From contig SCSE01000082.1 in the NCBI GenBank assembly GCA_004298015.1, forward strand, positions 90,576 to 154,575: a stretch of DNA of 64,000 bases, given 5' to 3'. The notes beneath the pieces were generated by a model, which worked only from the letters and a program-made list of their open reading frames with translations, did not search any database and was not told the origin of the DNA. This document shows, piece after piece, positions 47,167 through 61,215 of the stretch (the stretch's first letter is position 1; the number at the start of each line of letters is the position of its first letter). A program made the translations under genes and the position numbers. This DNA is from Rhodanobacter sp. (GTDB taxonomy: Bacteria; Pseudomonadota; Gammaproteobacteria; Xanthomonadales; Rhodanobacteraceae).

Positions 47167-48366
47167 TCAGCCGTCGAGGACGCCCTGCTTCAGGCCCACC
47201 TTGATGAAGGCCGCGATGGCCTTGTCCAGATGCTCGCGGCTATGTGCTGCACTCATCTGGGTGCGAATGCGTGCCTGCCCCTTCGGTACTACCGGAAAGA
47301 AAAAGCCGGTGACGTAGATACCCTCGTCCAGCAAGCCAGCAGCCATCGCCTGGGCTTTGGGTACATCGTGGATCATCACCGGAACGATCGGATGCACACC
47401 GGGTTTGATGTCGAAGCCGGCCTGGGTCATCTGCTCGCGGAAGTAGCGGGTATTTTCCTGCACCTTGGTGCGCAAGTCGCCGGCCGACTCCAGCATGTCG
47501 AAAACCTTGATCGCTGCAGCCACGACATGGGGTGGCAGTGAATTGGAGAACAGGTAGGGGCGTGAACGCTGACGCAGCAGCTCGATCACCTCGGCCGGTC
47601 CGGTGGTGAATCCACCGAGCGCACCACCAAGGGCCTTGCCCAGGGTGCCGGTGAATATGTCGATCTGGTCCATCACGCCGTTGACCTCGGCGGCACCACG
47701 CCCGGTCTTCCCCAGGAAACCGGTGCAATGGCATTCATCGATATGCACCATCGCGTTGTATTGCCTGGCAAGCGCCGTGATCTTGTCCAGCGGTGCGATG
47801 AATCCGTCCATCGAGAAGGTGCCGTCGGTGGTGATCAACTTGGTGCGCGCACCGGCCGCGTCCGCCGCTTGCAACTGCGTTTCCAGGTCGGCCATGTCGC
47901 AGTTGGCGTAGCGGAAGCGTTTCGCCTTGCACAGGCGGATGCCGTCGATGATCGAGGCGTGGTTGAGTGCGTCCGAGATGACCGCGTCCTGCTCTCCCAG
48001 CAACGGTTCATAGAGACCCCCATTGGCGTCGAAGCAGGCGGCATAGAGAATGCAGTCCTCGGTGCCGAAGAAGGCGGCGATCTTCGCTTCCAGCTGCTTG
48101 TGCAAGTCCTGGGTGCCGCAGATGAAGCGCACCGACGCCATGCCGAAGCCATGGCTGTCCAGTGCATCCTTGGCTGCAGCGATCACCGCCGGGTGATCGG
48201 CCAGGCCGAGATAGTTGTTGGCGCAGAAATTGAGCACCCGGCGTCCGTCGGCGAGCGTGATTTCGGCCGACTGCGGCGAGGTGATGATGCGCTCGGACTT
48301 GAACAGTCCCTGCTCGCGAATGCTGGACAGTTCGGCGGCGTAGTGATTTTTGGCGGTGTAGGTCAT
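47167..48366 (-). CDS. kbl: Glycine C-acetyltransferase (2-amino-3-ketobutyrate CoA ligase)
   Basis: A 399-residue PLP enzyme of the alpha-oxoamine synthase family. It splits 2-amino-3-ketobutyrate with CoA to glycine and acetyl-Co[58 protein letters not shown] and the Schiff-base lysine in [16 protein letters not shown] (about residue 245) are visible. It is the second gene of threonine catabolism, 134 bases after tdh on the same strand (tdh first; in E. coli kbl is first). It meets the pseudouridine synthase gene tail to tail. Confidence 0.96.
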   Translation of the reverse strand: MTYTAKNHYAAELSSIREQGLFKSERIITSPQSAEITLADGRRVLNFCANNYLGLADHPAVIAAAKDALDSHGFGMASVRFICGTQDLHKQLEAKIAAFFGTEDCILYAACFDANGGLYEPLLGEQDAVISDALNHASIIDGIRLCKAKRFRYANCDMADLETQLQAADAAGARTKLITTDGTFSMDGFIAPLDKITALARQYNAMVHIDECHCTGFLGKTGRGAAEVNGVMDQIDIFTGTLGKALGGALGGFTTGPAEVIELLRQRSRPYLFSNSLPPHVVAAAIKVFDMLESAGDLRTKVQENTRYFREQMTQAGFDIKPGVHPIVPVMIHDVPKAQAMAAGLLDEGIYVTGFFFPVVPKGQARIRTQMSAAHSREHLDKAIAAFIKVGLKQGVLDG

Positions 48367-48500
48367 TCGTTACGGGTCCCATGGCGGGGTTTGGGCGGTC
48401 GGAAGCAGGACTGGAGTACGTCTATGGCGCTTCCACACAGCTGGTTTCCAACGGCGTTTTCAGTAAAGGAAAGCGTCCGCGACAGCGAGATTCGATCACC

Positions 48501-49523
48501 TCAATTCCAGCTGCAGACGACCTTGCCGCACTGGCCGGCATCCATCAGATCGAACCCTTTCTGAAAGTCATCGATATGGATCTGGTGCGTCAACACTTTC
48601 TGCAGCGGAAATCCGGTCAGCAGCATCTGGGTCATCTTGTACCAGGTCTCGTACATACGCCGGCCGTAGATGCCTTGCAGGGTCAGCCCCTTGAAAATCA
48701 CCTTGTCCCAGTCGATGCCGGCTCCACGCGGCATGATGCCCAGCATCGCCACCTTGCCACCGTGGTACATGCACTCGATCATGTCGTTGAACGCGCGCGG
48801 GTTGCCGCTCATCTCCAGGCCCACGTCGAATCCCTCGATGTGCAAATCCTTGACCACGTCACGCAGCGACTGGGCCGCGACGTTGACAACCCGTGTCGCC
48901 CCCATGTCGGCGGCGAGTTTCAGGCGATAGTCGTTGACGTCGGTAACCACCACGTTGCGCGCACCGACATGCTTGGCGATGCCAGCGGCGATGATCCCTA
49001 TCGGGCCGGCGCCGGTGATCAGCACGTCCTCCCCGATCAGGTCGAACTCCAGCGCGCAGTGCGCCGCATTGCCGTAGGGGTCGAAGAAAGCCGCCAGTTC
49101 GGACGGAATCTGGTCCGGAATCGGCCACAGATTGGAGGCCGGCATGCTCATGTATTCGGCGAAGGCGCCGTTGCGATTGACACCGATACCGACGGTGTTC
49201 GGACACAGGTGCTGGCGGCCGGCGCGGCAGTTGCGGCAGTGCCCGCAGACGATATGTCCCTCGGCCGAAACGCGGTCGCCGATCTTGTAGCCGGTGACGC
49301 CGGGGCCGATCTCGACAATGCGTCCGACGAATTCGTGGCCGATGGTCAGGCCTGGCGTAATCGTGCGCTGACTCCATTCGTCCCATTTGTAGATATGCAG
49401 ATCGGTGCCGCAAATTGCGGTTTTTTCCAGCTTGATCAAGACCTCGTTGGGGCCGACTTCCGGAATCGGCACCTCTTCCATCCAGATGCCTTGTTCGGGC
49501 TTGCGTTTTACCAGGGCTTTCAT
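48501..49523 (-). CDS. tdh: L-threonine 3-dehydrogenase
   Basis: A 340-residue zinc-dependent MDR enzyme that oxidises threonine with NAD+. Structure: catalytic zinc Cys in [19 protein letters not shown] (about residue 38), [12 protein letters not shown], the structural zinc cysteines in [20 protein letters not shown], and the NAD fold [21 protein letters not shown]. Length equals E. coli Tdh (341). [14 protein letters not shown] at 49523 is the E. coli-like start; Mets at 49535 and 49547 are alternatives, with no decisive ribosome site. Diverges from miaA. Confidence 0.95.
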   Translation of the reverse strand: MKALVKRKPEQGIWMEEVPIPEVGPNEVLIKLEKTAICGTDLHIYKWDEWSQRTITPGLTIGHEFVGRIVEIGPGVTGYKIGDRVSAEGHIVCGHCRNCRAGRQHLCPNTVGIGVNRNGAFAEYMSMPASNLWPIPDQIPSELAAFFDPYGNAAHCALEFDLIGEDVLITGAGPIGIIAAGIAKHVGARNVVVTDVNDYRLKLAADMGATRVVNVAAQSLRDVVKDLHIEGFDVGLEMSGNPRAFNDMIECMYHGGKVAMLGIMPRGAGIDWDKVIFKGLTLQGIYGRRMYETWYKMTQMLLTGFPLQKVLTHQIHIDDFQKGFDLMDAGQCGKVVCSWN

Positions 49524-49748
49524 CAACTGGGGCATGGGGATATCCATTGACTGGCGTGTGAGCGAACGATGCAAGTCGCACATTATAGAACGCGCTCGCT
49601 TGCTGCTGACGACGGGGGGGCAGGATGCCGGGGTGTCGGCGGTATCAAGCAGCGAACGCTCGTTGGCCACTTGTCACAACACGCTGTCGAGGCCTGGGCC
49701 AGGACGAACGCCGAGCCATTGCTGGACGGGTGCCCGTACAATCCGTCC

Positions 49749-50711
49749 ATGCCGATCGACTCACGCCCGCTGGCCATCTTCCTGATGGGACCCACTGCCT
49801 CGGGCAAGACGGCGTTGGCGTGCGACCTGCGCGAGCGATTTCCCCTGGATCTGGTCAGCGTGGACTCGGCGCTGGTCTATCGCGGCATGAATATCGGCAC
49901 GGCCAAACCTGACGCCGCGACACTCGCACGCCATCCGCACGCGCTAGTCGATATTCGCGATCCGGCGCAACCCTATTCCGCCGCGGATTTTTGTACCGAT
50001 GCGACGGCTGCGATGCGGCGTATCAGCGCCGAGGGCAGGGTACCTTTGCTGGTGGGTGGCACCGGTTTGTATTTTCGTGCGCTGCAACAAGGACTGTCCG
50101 ATCTTCCCGAGGCGAATGCGGCGGTCCGCGCCGAGCTGTCCGCCGAGGCCGCGGAGCTCGGTTGGCCGGTCCTGCATGCGCGACTGGCCGTACTCGATCC
50201 TGCCGCAGCGAGCCGGATCGGCATTCACGATGCCCAGCGAGTGCAGCGTGCGCTAGAGGTGATCGCGTTGACGGGGCAGCAGCTGTCCCGACTGCAACAC
50301 CGACGCAGAGCACGTTTTCCATGGCGTGTTCTGAAAATGGCGCTGTTTCCGGCGGATCGTGGCGTACTTCACGAGCGGATCGCACGCCGCTTTGATGCGA
50401 TGCTCGAAGCAGGCTTCCTCGCCGAAGTAGGCGCGCTGCGCCAGCGGCTGGATCTGCACCCCGATCTGCCGGCGATACGCGCAGTGGGATATCGCCAGGC
50501 CTGGGCGTACCTGGAGGGGCTGACCGGCGCCGCGGACTTTCGCGATCGTGGCATATTCGCCACCCGCCAGCTGGCCAAGCGCCAAATCACCTGGTTGCGC
50601 AGCGAGATTGGTGCCCGCATGCTCGATCCGGACAGACCCTTTTTGCCAGCTGTCGCAAGCGATGCCGTGCAACAGTTCCTTGGAAATCGTCGGGAATCGT
50701 CTTCGACGTAA
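49749..50711 (+). CDS. miaA: tRNA dimethylallyltransferase
   Basis: A 320-residue enzyme that adds dimethylallyl to A37 of tRNAs reading UNN codons. The P-loop is IFLMGPTASGKTALA (about 10-24). DLVSVDSALVYRGMNIGTAKP and VGGTGLYFRALQQGL are the family blocks, and AVGYRQAWAYLEG and QLAKRQITWLRSE lie at the C-terminus. ATG at 49749 gives MPIDSRPLAIF; the frame from 49569 adds 60 residues without homology. It heads the miaA-hfq-hflX-hflK-hflC cluster, a conserved gammaproteobacterial arrangement. Confidence 0.95.
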   Translation: MPIDSRPLAIFLMGPTASGKTALACDLRERFPLDLVSVDSALVYRGMNIGTAKPDAATLARHPHALVDIRDPAQPYSAADFCTDATAAMRRISAEGRVPLLVGGTGLYFRALQQGLSDLPEANAAVRAELSAEAAELGWPVLHARLAVLDPAAASRIGIHDAQRVQRALEVIALTGQQLSRLQHRRRARFPWRVLKMALFPADRGVLHERIARRFDAMLEAGFLAEVGALRQRLDLHPDLPAIRAVGYRQAWAYLEGLTGAADFRDRGIFATRQLAKRQITWLRSEIGARMLDPDRPFLPAVASDAVQQFLGNRRESSST

Positions 50712-50881
50712 AGCCAGACTGACAGCTTTCGCATTTGTCCGTATTTGCCACCTGTTTGTCGCCGAGTTCGAAATCTCCTTTCATCGGGCATTTGAAAGCA
50801 GTTAACATCCTGAACATGTTGGTCCGGGGCGCCCTTGGCGTTTTTTACCCGGGCTCGTCCGAGGCAAGGGGAGAACAAGAA

Positions 50882-51169
50882 ATGTCCAAGGGACAATCGT
50901 TGCAGGATCCGTTCCTGAATGCGTTGCGACGCGAGCGTGTGCCGGTAGCCATTTATCTGGTCAACGGCATCAAGTTGCAGGGCACGGTCGAATCGTTTGA
51001 CCAGTTCGTCGTGTTGTTGCGCAACCAGGTCAGCCAGATGGTCTACAAGCATGCGATCTCAACCGTGGTGCCCAGTCGCAATGTACGCATCGGCAATGGC
51101 CATGACGAGCACAGCGAGCACGACAGTCATGCCGACGCGCCCTCCGGCCCGACATCCGCCGATGCTTGA
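50882..51169 (+). CDS. hfq: RNA chaperone Hfq
   Basis: A 95-residue Sm-like hexamer subunit. Sm1 is [38 protein letters not shown] and Sm2 is [13 protein letters not shown]; the proximal-face His-Gln context (QSLQDPFLN) and YKHAIST motif are intact. A short acidic/His tail follows ([17 protein letters not shown]). It mediates sRNA-mRNA pairing. ATG 50882 follows GGGGAGAACAAGAA. It sits 170 bases after miaA, where Enterobacteria have an hfq promoter. Confidence 0.97.
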   Translation: MSKGQSLQDPFLNALRRERVPVAIYLVNGIKLQGTVESFDQFVVLLRNQVSQMVYKHAISTVVPSRNVRIGNGHDEHSEHDSHADAPSGPTSADA

Positions 51170-51226
51170 TTGACGGGACCTTTGCCCGCATAACATGGGC
51201 CTGTCCCCAAGAGGCCTCGGCCGCCC

Positions 51227-52528
51227 GTGTTTGATCGACAAAAGAAAGGTGATCGTGCGTTGCTGCTGCTGCCACATTCCCGTGGCCAGGGCGATGCCAG
51301 CCGCCGCGCGGACGAGTTCGCCGAACTGGTCCGGTCTGCCGGTGCCGAGGTGCTTGGCGTCGTGGCGGCGCGCGTCGAAGACCCCAGCCCGCGGTATTAC
51401 GTAGGTAGCGGCAAGGCCGACGAGGTGGCTGAGGCGGTCCGGATGCTTGAGGCCGATCTGGTGCTGGTCGATCATCTGCTGACGCCGGTGCAGGAACGCA
51501 ATCTCGAGAAACTGCTCAACGTGCGCGTGGTCGACCGGGCCGGCCTGATCCTGGACATCTTCGCCCAGCGGGCACGTTCGCATGAGGGCAAGCTGGAAGT
51601 CGAACTGGCCCAGCTCAAGCATCTGGCCACCCGCCTGGTACGTGGCTGGACGCATCTGGACACCCAGCGTGGCGGCGCCATCGGCAACCGCGGTCCGGGT
51701 GAAACCCAGCTGGAAACCGATCGCCGCCTGCTGGGTGAGCGGGTCAAGATGCTCGGCAAGCGCTTGCAGAAAGTACAAACCCAGCGCGGTCAGCAGCGCC
51801 GCGCACGGTTGCGCAATACGGTCCCGCGGGTCGCGCTGGTGGGTTACACCAATGCCGGCAAGTCGACCCTGTTCAATGCCCTGACCACGGGCGAGGTCTA
51901 CGCGGCTGACCAGTTGTTCGCCACCCTCGACCCGACCGTGCGCAAGCTCGACGACCTGACTTGCGGTCCGGCCGTGCTGTCCGACACCGTCGGTTTCATT
52001 CGCGACCTGCCACATGACCTGGTGGCGGCTTTCCGCGGCACCCTGGCCGAGGCGCGCGATGCTGACCTGTTGCTGCATGTCAGCGATGCGGCTGACGAGG
52101 AGCGCGATCAATTGTACCGCGTCGTCGATGGCGTGCTGGACGAAATCGATGCCGGCGAGGTACCGCAATTGCAGGTGATGAACAAGGTCGATCTGGCCGG
52201 TGTCGTGCCGCGGATCGATCGCGATGCCGAAGGGCGTCCACAGCGGGTCTGGGTTTCGGCTGCCACCGGTTCCGGCATCGATCTGTTGCGTCAGGCGCTG
52301 GGCGAGCTGCTCGGCGGTGAACGGGTGCATTCCTGGTTACGCTTGCCGTTGTCGGCGGGGCGCCTGCACGCAAGGCTCAAGTCCGTCGGCGCGATTGCCG
52401 GTGAGACGGTGGATGAGCACGGCTGGCAACTTCGTATCGATGCGCCACGCAGCGTGATTGCGCCACTGAGCGGCGGGGATGCGACAGAGGTCCGATTGCT
52501 GCGCGAGTTGCTGGAGCCGGCTGTCTGA
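51227..52528 (+). CDS. hflX: GTPase HflX
   Basis: A 433-residue ribosome-associated GTPase that splits stalled 70S ribosomes. The N-terminal HflX domain (SRRADEFAELVRSAGAEVLGVV to VERVDRAGLILDIFAQRARS) precedes a long linker with GPGETQLETDRRLLGERV. The G domain has VGYTNAGKSTLFNALT, switch AADQLFATLDPTVRKL, DTVGFIRDLPHDLV, NKVDLAG and SAATGSG. Starts with GTG at 51227, giving MFDRQKKGDRALLLLP, the usual N-terminus. It is 57 bases after hfq. Confidence 0.95.
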   Translation: MFDRQKKGDRALLLLPHSRGQGDASRRADEFAELVRSAGAEVLGVVAARVEDPSPRYYVGSGKADEVAEAVRMLEADLVLVDHLLTPVQERNLEKLLNVRVVDRAGLILDIFAQRARSHEGKLEVELAQLKHLATRLVRGWTHLDTQRGGAIGNRGPGETQLETDRRLLGERVKMLGKRLQKVQTQRGQQRRARLRNTVPRVALVGYTNAGKSTLFNALTTGEVYAADQLFATLDPTVRKLDDLTCGPAVLSDTVGFIRDLPHDLVAAFRGTLAEARDADLLLHVSDAADEERDQLYRVVDGVLDEIDAGEVPQLQVMNKVDLAGVVPRIDRDAEGRPQRVWVSAATGSGIDLLRQALGELLGGERVHSWLRLPLSAGRLHARLKSVGAIAGETVDEHGWQLRIDAPRSVIAPLSGGDATEVRLLRELLEPAV

Positions 52529-52709
52529 TCCACCGTTACAGGGGAAGATTCCGGCAGGCTCTGCTAGAATGAAAGGCGTTTGTGCAACCAGCCTCGGCAT
52601 GATGGTGCAAGCGTCACGCAAGCGGTTTGAATACTGAAATATGACTCCTCATCAATGTGTGTTCCGGCCCTGGTTGCCGGCCTCCCGCCAGCCTCAAGGA
52701 GACTGACCA

Positions 52710-53792
52710 ATGGCTTGGAATGAACCCGGCAAGGGACCGCGCGATCCATGGGGCAGGGACCGCCAGTCCAGCGGTAAATCGCCGCTGGATGATCTGCTGA
52801 AGAAGCTCAAGGCACGCTTTGGCAAGACCGGGCGCGGCTCAGGTGGCATCCTGACGGCCGTACTGGTGCTGCTGGTGATCGGTCTGTTGTTCAGCAGCTA
52901 TACCATCATCGGCGCCAGGCAGGTGGGCGTGGTGTTGCGTTTTGGCGAATATTCACGGACGTTGGGTCCCGGCTTTCACTTGAAGTTGCCGCTGCCGATC
53001 GAGTCGGTCAGGAAAGTCGAAGCCACGCGGGTGCGTTCGGTCAACGACAAGGTCAGCATGCTGACCCGCGATGAAAACATCATCACCGTCGATTTTACCG
53101 TGCAGTACCAGGTCGACGACGCACGCAAATACCTGTTTTCCCTGAATGATCCCGACGGCACCGTCCGTGCGGCAGCCGAGGCGGCGGTGCGCGGGGTCAT
53201 CGGTGGCAGCGATATGGATACCATCCTTTCCGCCGCTGGCGCTGCAGGCGTCAGCAAGGCACAGCTGGCGCTGCAGAAGACCCTGAATAGCTACAATGCG
53301 GGCCTGCGGGTGAACGAGGTCAGTTTCCAGAACGTATCGCCACCGAAAGAGGTGAAGGACGCGTTCGATGATGTCAACAAGGCCCGTGAGGACAAGCAGA
53401 GCATCGAAAATGCTGCCCTGGCCTATGCGAACAAGGTCGTGCCGGTGGCTCGTGGCGACGCGGCGCGCATCGCGGCTGAGGCGAATGGCTACAAGGCCGA
53501 GCGGATTGCCCGAGCGCAGGGCGACGCCAGCCGTTTCGACCTGTTGTTGAAACAATACAAGGCTGCCCCCGAGGTGACCCGGCGCAGACTCTGGCTGGAA
53601 ACCATGGAGCAAGTGATGGCCGGCAATCGCAAGGTGATCGATGGCACCGGCGGCCGAAACATCATCAACCTGCCATTTGGTCGTGCCGGTGTGCCGCCGA
53701 CGAGGGGGGCTGACGCTACAGGTACTGTGAACGCGGCGGTGTCGCCATCGGCTGGCAGTGACGCCAGCAGCAAAAAGGGGACACAGCCATGA
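52710..53792 (+). CDS. hflK: FtsH protease modulator HflK
   Basis: A 360-residue membrane SPFH/band-7 protein. It has a cytoplasmic Gly/Asp-rich start (MAWNEPGKGPRDPWGRDRQ), one transmembrane helix (about 48-70, ILTAVLVLLVIGLLFSSYTIIGARQ) and a large periplasmic SPFH domain with VVLRFGEYSRTLGPGFHLKLPLPIESV and RGVIGGSDMDTILS. It forms a complex with HflC that surrounds FtsH. AAGGAG lies 9 bases before the ATG. The final codons overlap hflC by 4 bases (ATGA). Confidence 0.95.
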   Translation: MAWNEPGKGPRDPWGRDRQSSGKSPLDDLLKKLKARFGKTGRGSGGILTAVLVLLVIGLLFSSYTIIGARQVGVVLRFGEYSRTLGPGFHLKLPLPIESVRKVEATRVRSVNDKVSMLTRDENIITVDFTVQYQVDDARKYLFSLNDPDGTVRAAAEAAVRGVIGGSDMDTILSAAGAAGVSKAQLALQKTLNSYNAGLRVNEVSFQNVSPPKEVKDAFDDVNKAREDKQSIENAALAYANKVVPVARGDAARIAAEANGYKAERIARAQGDASRFDLLLKQYKAAPEVTRRRLWLETMEQVMAGNRKVIDGTGGRNIINLPFGRAGVPPTRGADATGTVNAAVSPSAGSDASSKKGTQP

Positions 53793-54658
53793 CGAAGATC
53801 GTTTCCGCCATCGTCGTCGCATTGCTGGTCCTGCTCGGTCTCAACAGCATGTTCGTGGTGAATGAAGGCCAGAACGCATTGCTGCTGCAATTTGGCCGCA
53901 TCGTGCGTAACGATTACAAACCGGGCCTGCACTTCAAGATCCCGCTGATGCAGCAGGATATGACGTTCGACAACCGTATTCTGTCTCTGGATGCGCCGCC
54001 GGAACGCTATTTCACCTCCGAGAAGAAGAGCGTCAACGTCGATTTCTACGTGAAATGGCGGATCGTCAACAATGCCCTGTACTACCGGGCGACCGGTGGC
54101 AATGAGCTGCAGGCGGAACAGCGGCTGACGCCGGTCATCAAGGACGCGCTGCGGTTTGAGTTCAATGCACGCACGTTGCAGGAGTTGATCTCCGGGGGCC
54201 GCGCGGACATCACCGAGCGGGTACGCAAGCAGACGGATGTCTCTGCCCGCAAGAATCTTGGCATCGCCGTGGTCGACGTGCGCATCAAGCGCATCGATCT
54301 ACCCGACGAGGTCAGCGAATCGGTATACAAGCGCATGCGCGCCGAGCGGCTGCAGTTGGCCAATGAATTGCGCTATACGGGCCAGGAAGCCGCGGAGAAA
54401 ATCGAGGCCAATGCCGATTATCAGGGCCAGATCCTGCGTGCCGACGCCAACCGGGATGCCGCCAAGGTGCGCGGCGAAGGCGATGCGCAGGCGGCAGCGA
54501 TCTACGCCAAGGCTTACAGTCAGGACCCGGAATTCTTCGCTTTCTACCGGAGCATGGCTGCCTACCGGAAATCGTTCGAAGACGGCAAGGGTGTGTTGAT
54601 CCTGAAGCCGAGCGACCCTTTCCTGCACTACTTCAGCGATCCATCACCGAAAAAATAG
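53789..54658 (+). CDS. hflC: FtsH protease modulator HflC
   Basis: A 289-residue SPFH protein with an N-terminal membrane helix (about 4-22, VSAIVVALLVLLGLNSMFVV). The SPFH domain then shows EGQNALLLQFGRIVRNDYKPGLHFKIPLMQQ, YVKWRIVNNALYYRATGG and RIDLPDEVSESVYKRMRAERLQLANELR. It partners HflK; the ATGA overlap supports equal production. No DUF2065 gene follows, and purA comes 99 bases later. Confidence 0.95.
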   Translation: MTKIVSAIVVALLVLLGLNSMFVVNEGQNALLLQFGRIVRNDYKPGLHFKIPLMQQDMTFDNRILSLDAPPERYFTSEKKSVNVDFYVKWRIVNNALYYRATGGNELQAEQRLTPVIKDALRFEFNARTLQELISGGRADITERVRKQTDVSARKNLGIAVVDVRIKRIDLPDEVSESVYKRMRAERLQLANELRYTGQEAAEKIEANADYQGQILRADANRDAAKVRGEGDAQAAAIYAKAYSQDPEFFAFYRSMAAYRKSFEDGKGVLILKPSDPFLHYFSDPSPKK

Positions 54659-56050
<1,392 letters not shown>

Positions 56051-56072
56051 ATTCTTCCAGCAATATCTCGAT

Positions 56073-56095
56073 AGCCCCGCGTTGCGGGGCTTTTT
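56073..56095 (+). terminator. Rho-independent terminator of purA
   Basis: AGCCCCGC and GCGGGGCT form an 8-base stem around a 3-base loop, followed by five T, beginning 22 bases after the purA stop. Confidence 0.9.
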
Positions 56096-56255
56096 CGTGA
56101 AGGGCAGCTCTTGGCGCCGAGGGCAGGCACACGCTTCACCGTTCATGCGCGGCTCTTTGGACTTCCCGAGTATGCATTTGCTGCTTTTCGGTACCATGCA
56201 GGTCGTCGAAACCTGAAGTACCGGACCGTCCGGCCCGCCTCGCGGAGTCAAATAC

Positions 56256-57743
56256 TTGTTATTGCTGTGGGGAATGCTCACCTTGCTGCTTGCACACATG
56301 GCTACGGCCAGCGAGGTGGTGCCGACGGGTGTTGAAACGCCCAAGCTGTTGGCTGTCGGGGTAATGGTGGTTGCGTTGCTCGCCACATGGCTGCGGGGCC
56401 GCCGAAGCCCGGCACCGGTGAGGTTGCTCTGGTGGCTGCTGAGTCTGGCGGTACTGATGCAGGTGATGTGGTCGTCGAGCAATCTGCTGATAGCAACCTA
56501 CGGCGACAAGGGTGATTTGTTGCAGAAGGTCGGCCTGGTATTTTCCGGGCTTTACATGATCCCGTGCATGTTCTTGATCGCGCGCTCTTTCAACCGCAAC
56601 GAGCCGCGCATGGTGATCTGGCTCGATCTGGGCTTGTCGGTACTGGTAGCGCTGCTGTTGAGCCGACTGGTCTTTCGCGTGATGGCCGACGTGGCGGGAC
56701 CGGAACCGTCAGCCATTCTTCTGATCATCCACAACGTTGACGCCATCAATGTTTTGCTGGCCGCGATGGCAAGCCTGCGCATGCTTGGTTCGGCCAGTTC
56801 GCCGCGACGTCATTTCTACTTGGCGGCCAGCGGTTTTCTCTGGATCAATGCCCTGGTCGCAGCGATCTACAACCGCATCGAATTGCACGGTTTACCGTGG
56901 TGGTCCGGCGTGTTGATCGACATCCCGTATGTAGTGCTGGCGTTGGCCACTGTGCTGGAGGCTCCACCATGGTTGCAGCGGTACCGGCCATCGCGGTTTT
57001 TCGCCCAGGTGCTGGGTTCATTTGCACCGATCGTTCTCTCACTGGGCATACTGCTACTCGGTGTCAGCGTGTCGCGCGTGAGCTATGCCACCGGGGTGGC
57101 CGGGGCAATCATCTCGGTGGTGTTTTATGGACTGCGCGTGGCAGTGATTCAGAGTCGGACACTGGATCTGCAGCGGACGACGAGTCTCAGCAACCGGAAG
57201 CTGCAGCAGCAACTCGGAACCGACTCGTTGACAGGGATACCCAATCGGGCCGCGCTGGACGCGAGATTGCGGCGGGAGTTGCTGGATTCCCCGAAGGATG
57301 GCGCCGGTTGCTCACTGTTGATGATCGACATCGACTATTTCAAGCTGTTCAACGACAGTCAGGGCCATGTTGCAGGCGATCGATGTCTGATCGAGGTTGC
57401 CAGGTCATTGAGCGCCAGTCTTTCGCGCTCCAGTGATCTGGTAGCTCGCTACGGCGGCGAGGAATTCGCGGTGGTACTGTCCGATACGCCGGCTACGGTC
57501 GCGTCGGAGGTGGCGAGGCGGCTTGTCGACGCCGTCGATACACTGCGAATTCCACATCCGGCCAGCAGCCGCGGTTGGGTCACGGTGAGCGTCGGTGTGG
57601 CCGCCCACACGAGTGCAGCCACGACCGATATCGTGCCGCTGATCGAGGAGGCGGATCGAGCCCTGTACCGCGCCAAGAAAAATGGCAAGAACCGGCACGA
57701 AGTCGCTGTCGCATCGTTGGCTGCGCAATCCGGTATGTCCTGA
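56256..57743 (+). CDS. Membrane GGDEF-domain diguanylate cyclase
   Basis: A 495-residue protein with roughly eight transmembrane helices in its first 300 residues and a C-terminal GGDEF domain (about 320-480). The core is intact: TDSLTGIPNRAALDARL, DIDYFKLFNDSQGHVAGD and the GGEEF active site in ARYGGEEFAVVLS. RSSD just upstream matches the RxxD inhibitory (I) site, so product inhibition by c-di-GMP is expected. The TTG at 56256 follows GGAG at 8 bases; an ATG at 56274 would be 6 residues shorter. No sensory domain is recognised in the membrane part. Confidence 0.88.
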   Translation: MLLLWGMLTLLLAHMATASEVVPTGVETPKLLAVGVMVVALLATWLRGRRSPAPVRLLWWLLSLAVLMQVMWSSSNLLIATYGDKGDLLQKVGLVFSGLYMIPCMFLIARSFNRNEPRMVIWLDLGLSVLVALLLSRLVFRVMADVAGPEPSAILLIIHNVDAINVLLAAMASLRMLGSASSPRRHFYLAASGFLWINALVAAIYNRIELHGLPWWSGVLIDIPYVVLALATVLEAPPWLQRYRPSRFFAQVLGSFAPIVLSLGILLLGVSVSRVSYATGVAGAIISVVFYGLRVAVIQSRTLDLQRTTSLSNRKLQQQLGTDSLTGIPNRAALDARLRRELLDSPKDGAGCSLLMIDIDYFKLFNDSQGHVAGDRCLIEVARSLSASLSRSSDLVARYGGEEFAVVLSDTPATVASEVARRLVDAVDTLRIPHPASSRGWVTVSVGVAAHTSAATTDIVPLIEEADRALYRAKKNGKNRHEVAVASLAAQSGMS

Positions 57744-57879
57744 GGGCCGTTGCATCGGTACCCTCACGTACTTTGGGGTGCCACCGCATCGAATGCGGCG
57801 CGCGCCCTGGCCGAAATGCGGGGAAGGCATCAGTCTGCCGGCTCCTTTCGTGACATGTTTCCGGGCGTGACGCGGGCGT

Positions 57880-60789
<2,910 letters not shown>

Positions 60790-60833
60790 GAGGGACATCC
60801 GCAGACAACGTGCCGTGCCGCACGTGGGGCGCC

Positions 60834-60927
60834 CCTCTGTCCTTTTGCCTGAGAGTTTGGAAGTTCGCGGGTGCATTCCGCCAACTTCGTGCCCCTTCGG
60901 CGCCGGATCGAACCGGTCTCTCCAGAG
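60834..60927 (-). ncRNA. Glycine riboswitch, second aptamer
   Basis: On the minus strand it reads CTCTGGAGAGACCGG..., GGCGCCGAAGGGGC and ACTCTCAGGCAAAAGGACAG AGGGG at the 3' end, matching the glycine aptamer consensus (GGAGAG, CGCCGAAGG, CUCUCAGGCAAAAGGACAG) almost exactly. It ends about 45 bases before the gcvP start. Together with the first aptamer it forms a tandem riboswitch expected to raise gcvP expression when glycine is plentiful. Confidence 0.93.
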
Positions 60928-60933
60928 TGTTGA

Positions 60934-61018
60934 CGCGTGATGGTATGGGGCCTGAGCGATTACGGGCGTTGCGTCTTCGGCAGCGAGGCCACCCGACCCG
61001 GGTCGCCCGCTTCTCCCA
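60934..61018 (-). ncRNA. Glycine riboswitch, first aptamer (divergent)
   Basis: Immediately upstream on the minus strand are GGGAGAAGCGGGC, TGCCGAAGACGCAA and CGCTCAGGCCCCATACC, in the same order as the glycine aptamer. The conserved CUCUCAGGCAAAAGGAC becomes CGCTCAGGCCCCATACC, so it deviates from consensus in the 3' segment. A short linker of about 6-10 bases joins it to the second aptamer, as in tandem glycine riboswitches. Confidence 0.75.
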
Positions 61019-61215
61019 CCATGCGTTTACCGGGGCGATTATACAGAGGTCGCCGCAGGATCGCTGTCTGGCGCCGTATCACGGCAAGCGCGCCACCGTA
61101 AACACGGCGATGTGTACCGCTACGTGCAGGTCGGGCAGATGCCTGTGGCTAAAGATCACCCAACTTCTGCCGTTAGCCTGGTGTTCCCCGTCCGGGAAGA
61201 TTTCGCCGGCGACTC

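Noticed and set aside
57744..57879. GGTACCC/GGGGTGCC imperfect hairpin after the GGDEF gene
   Set aside because: Only a weak stem with mismatches and no T-run, so it is not called a terminator.
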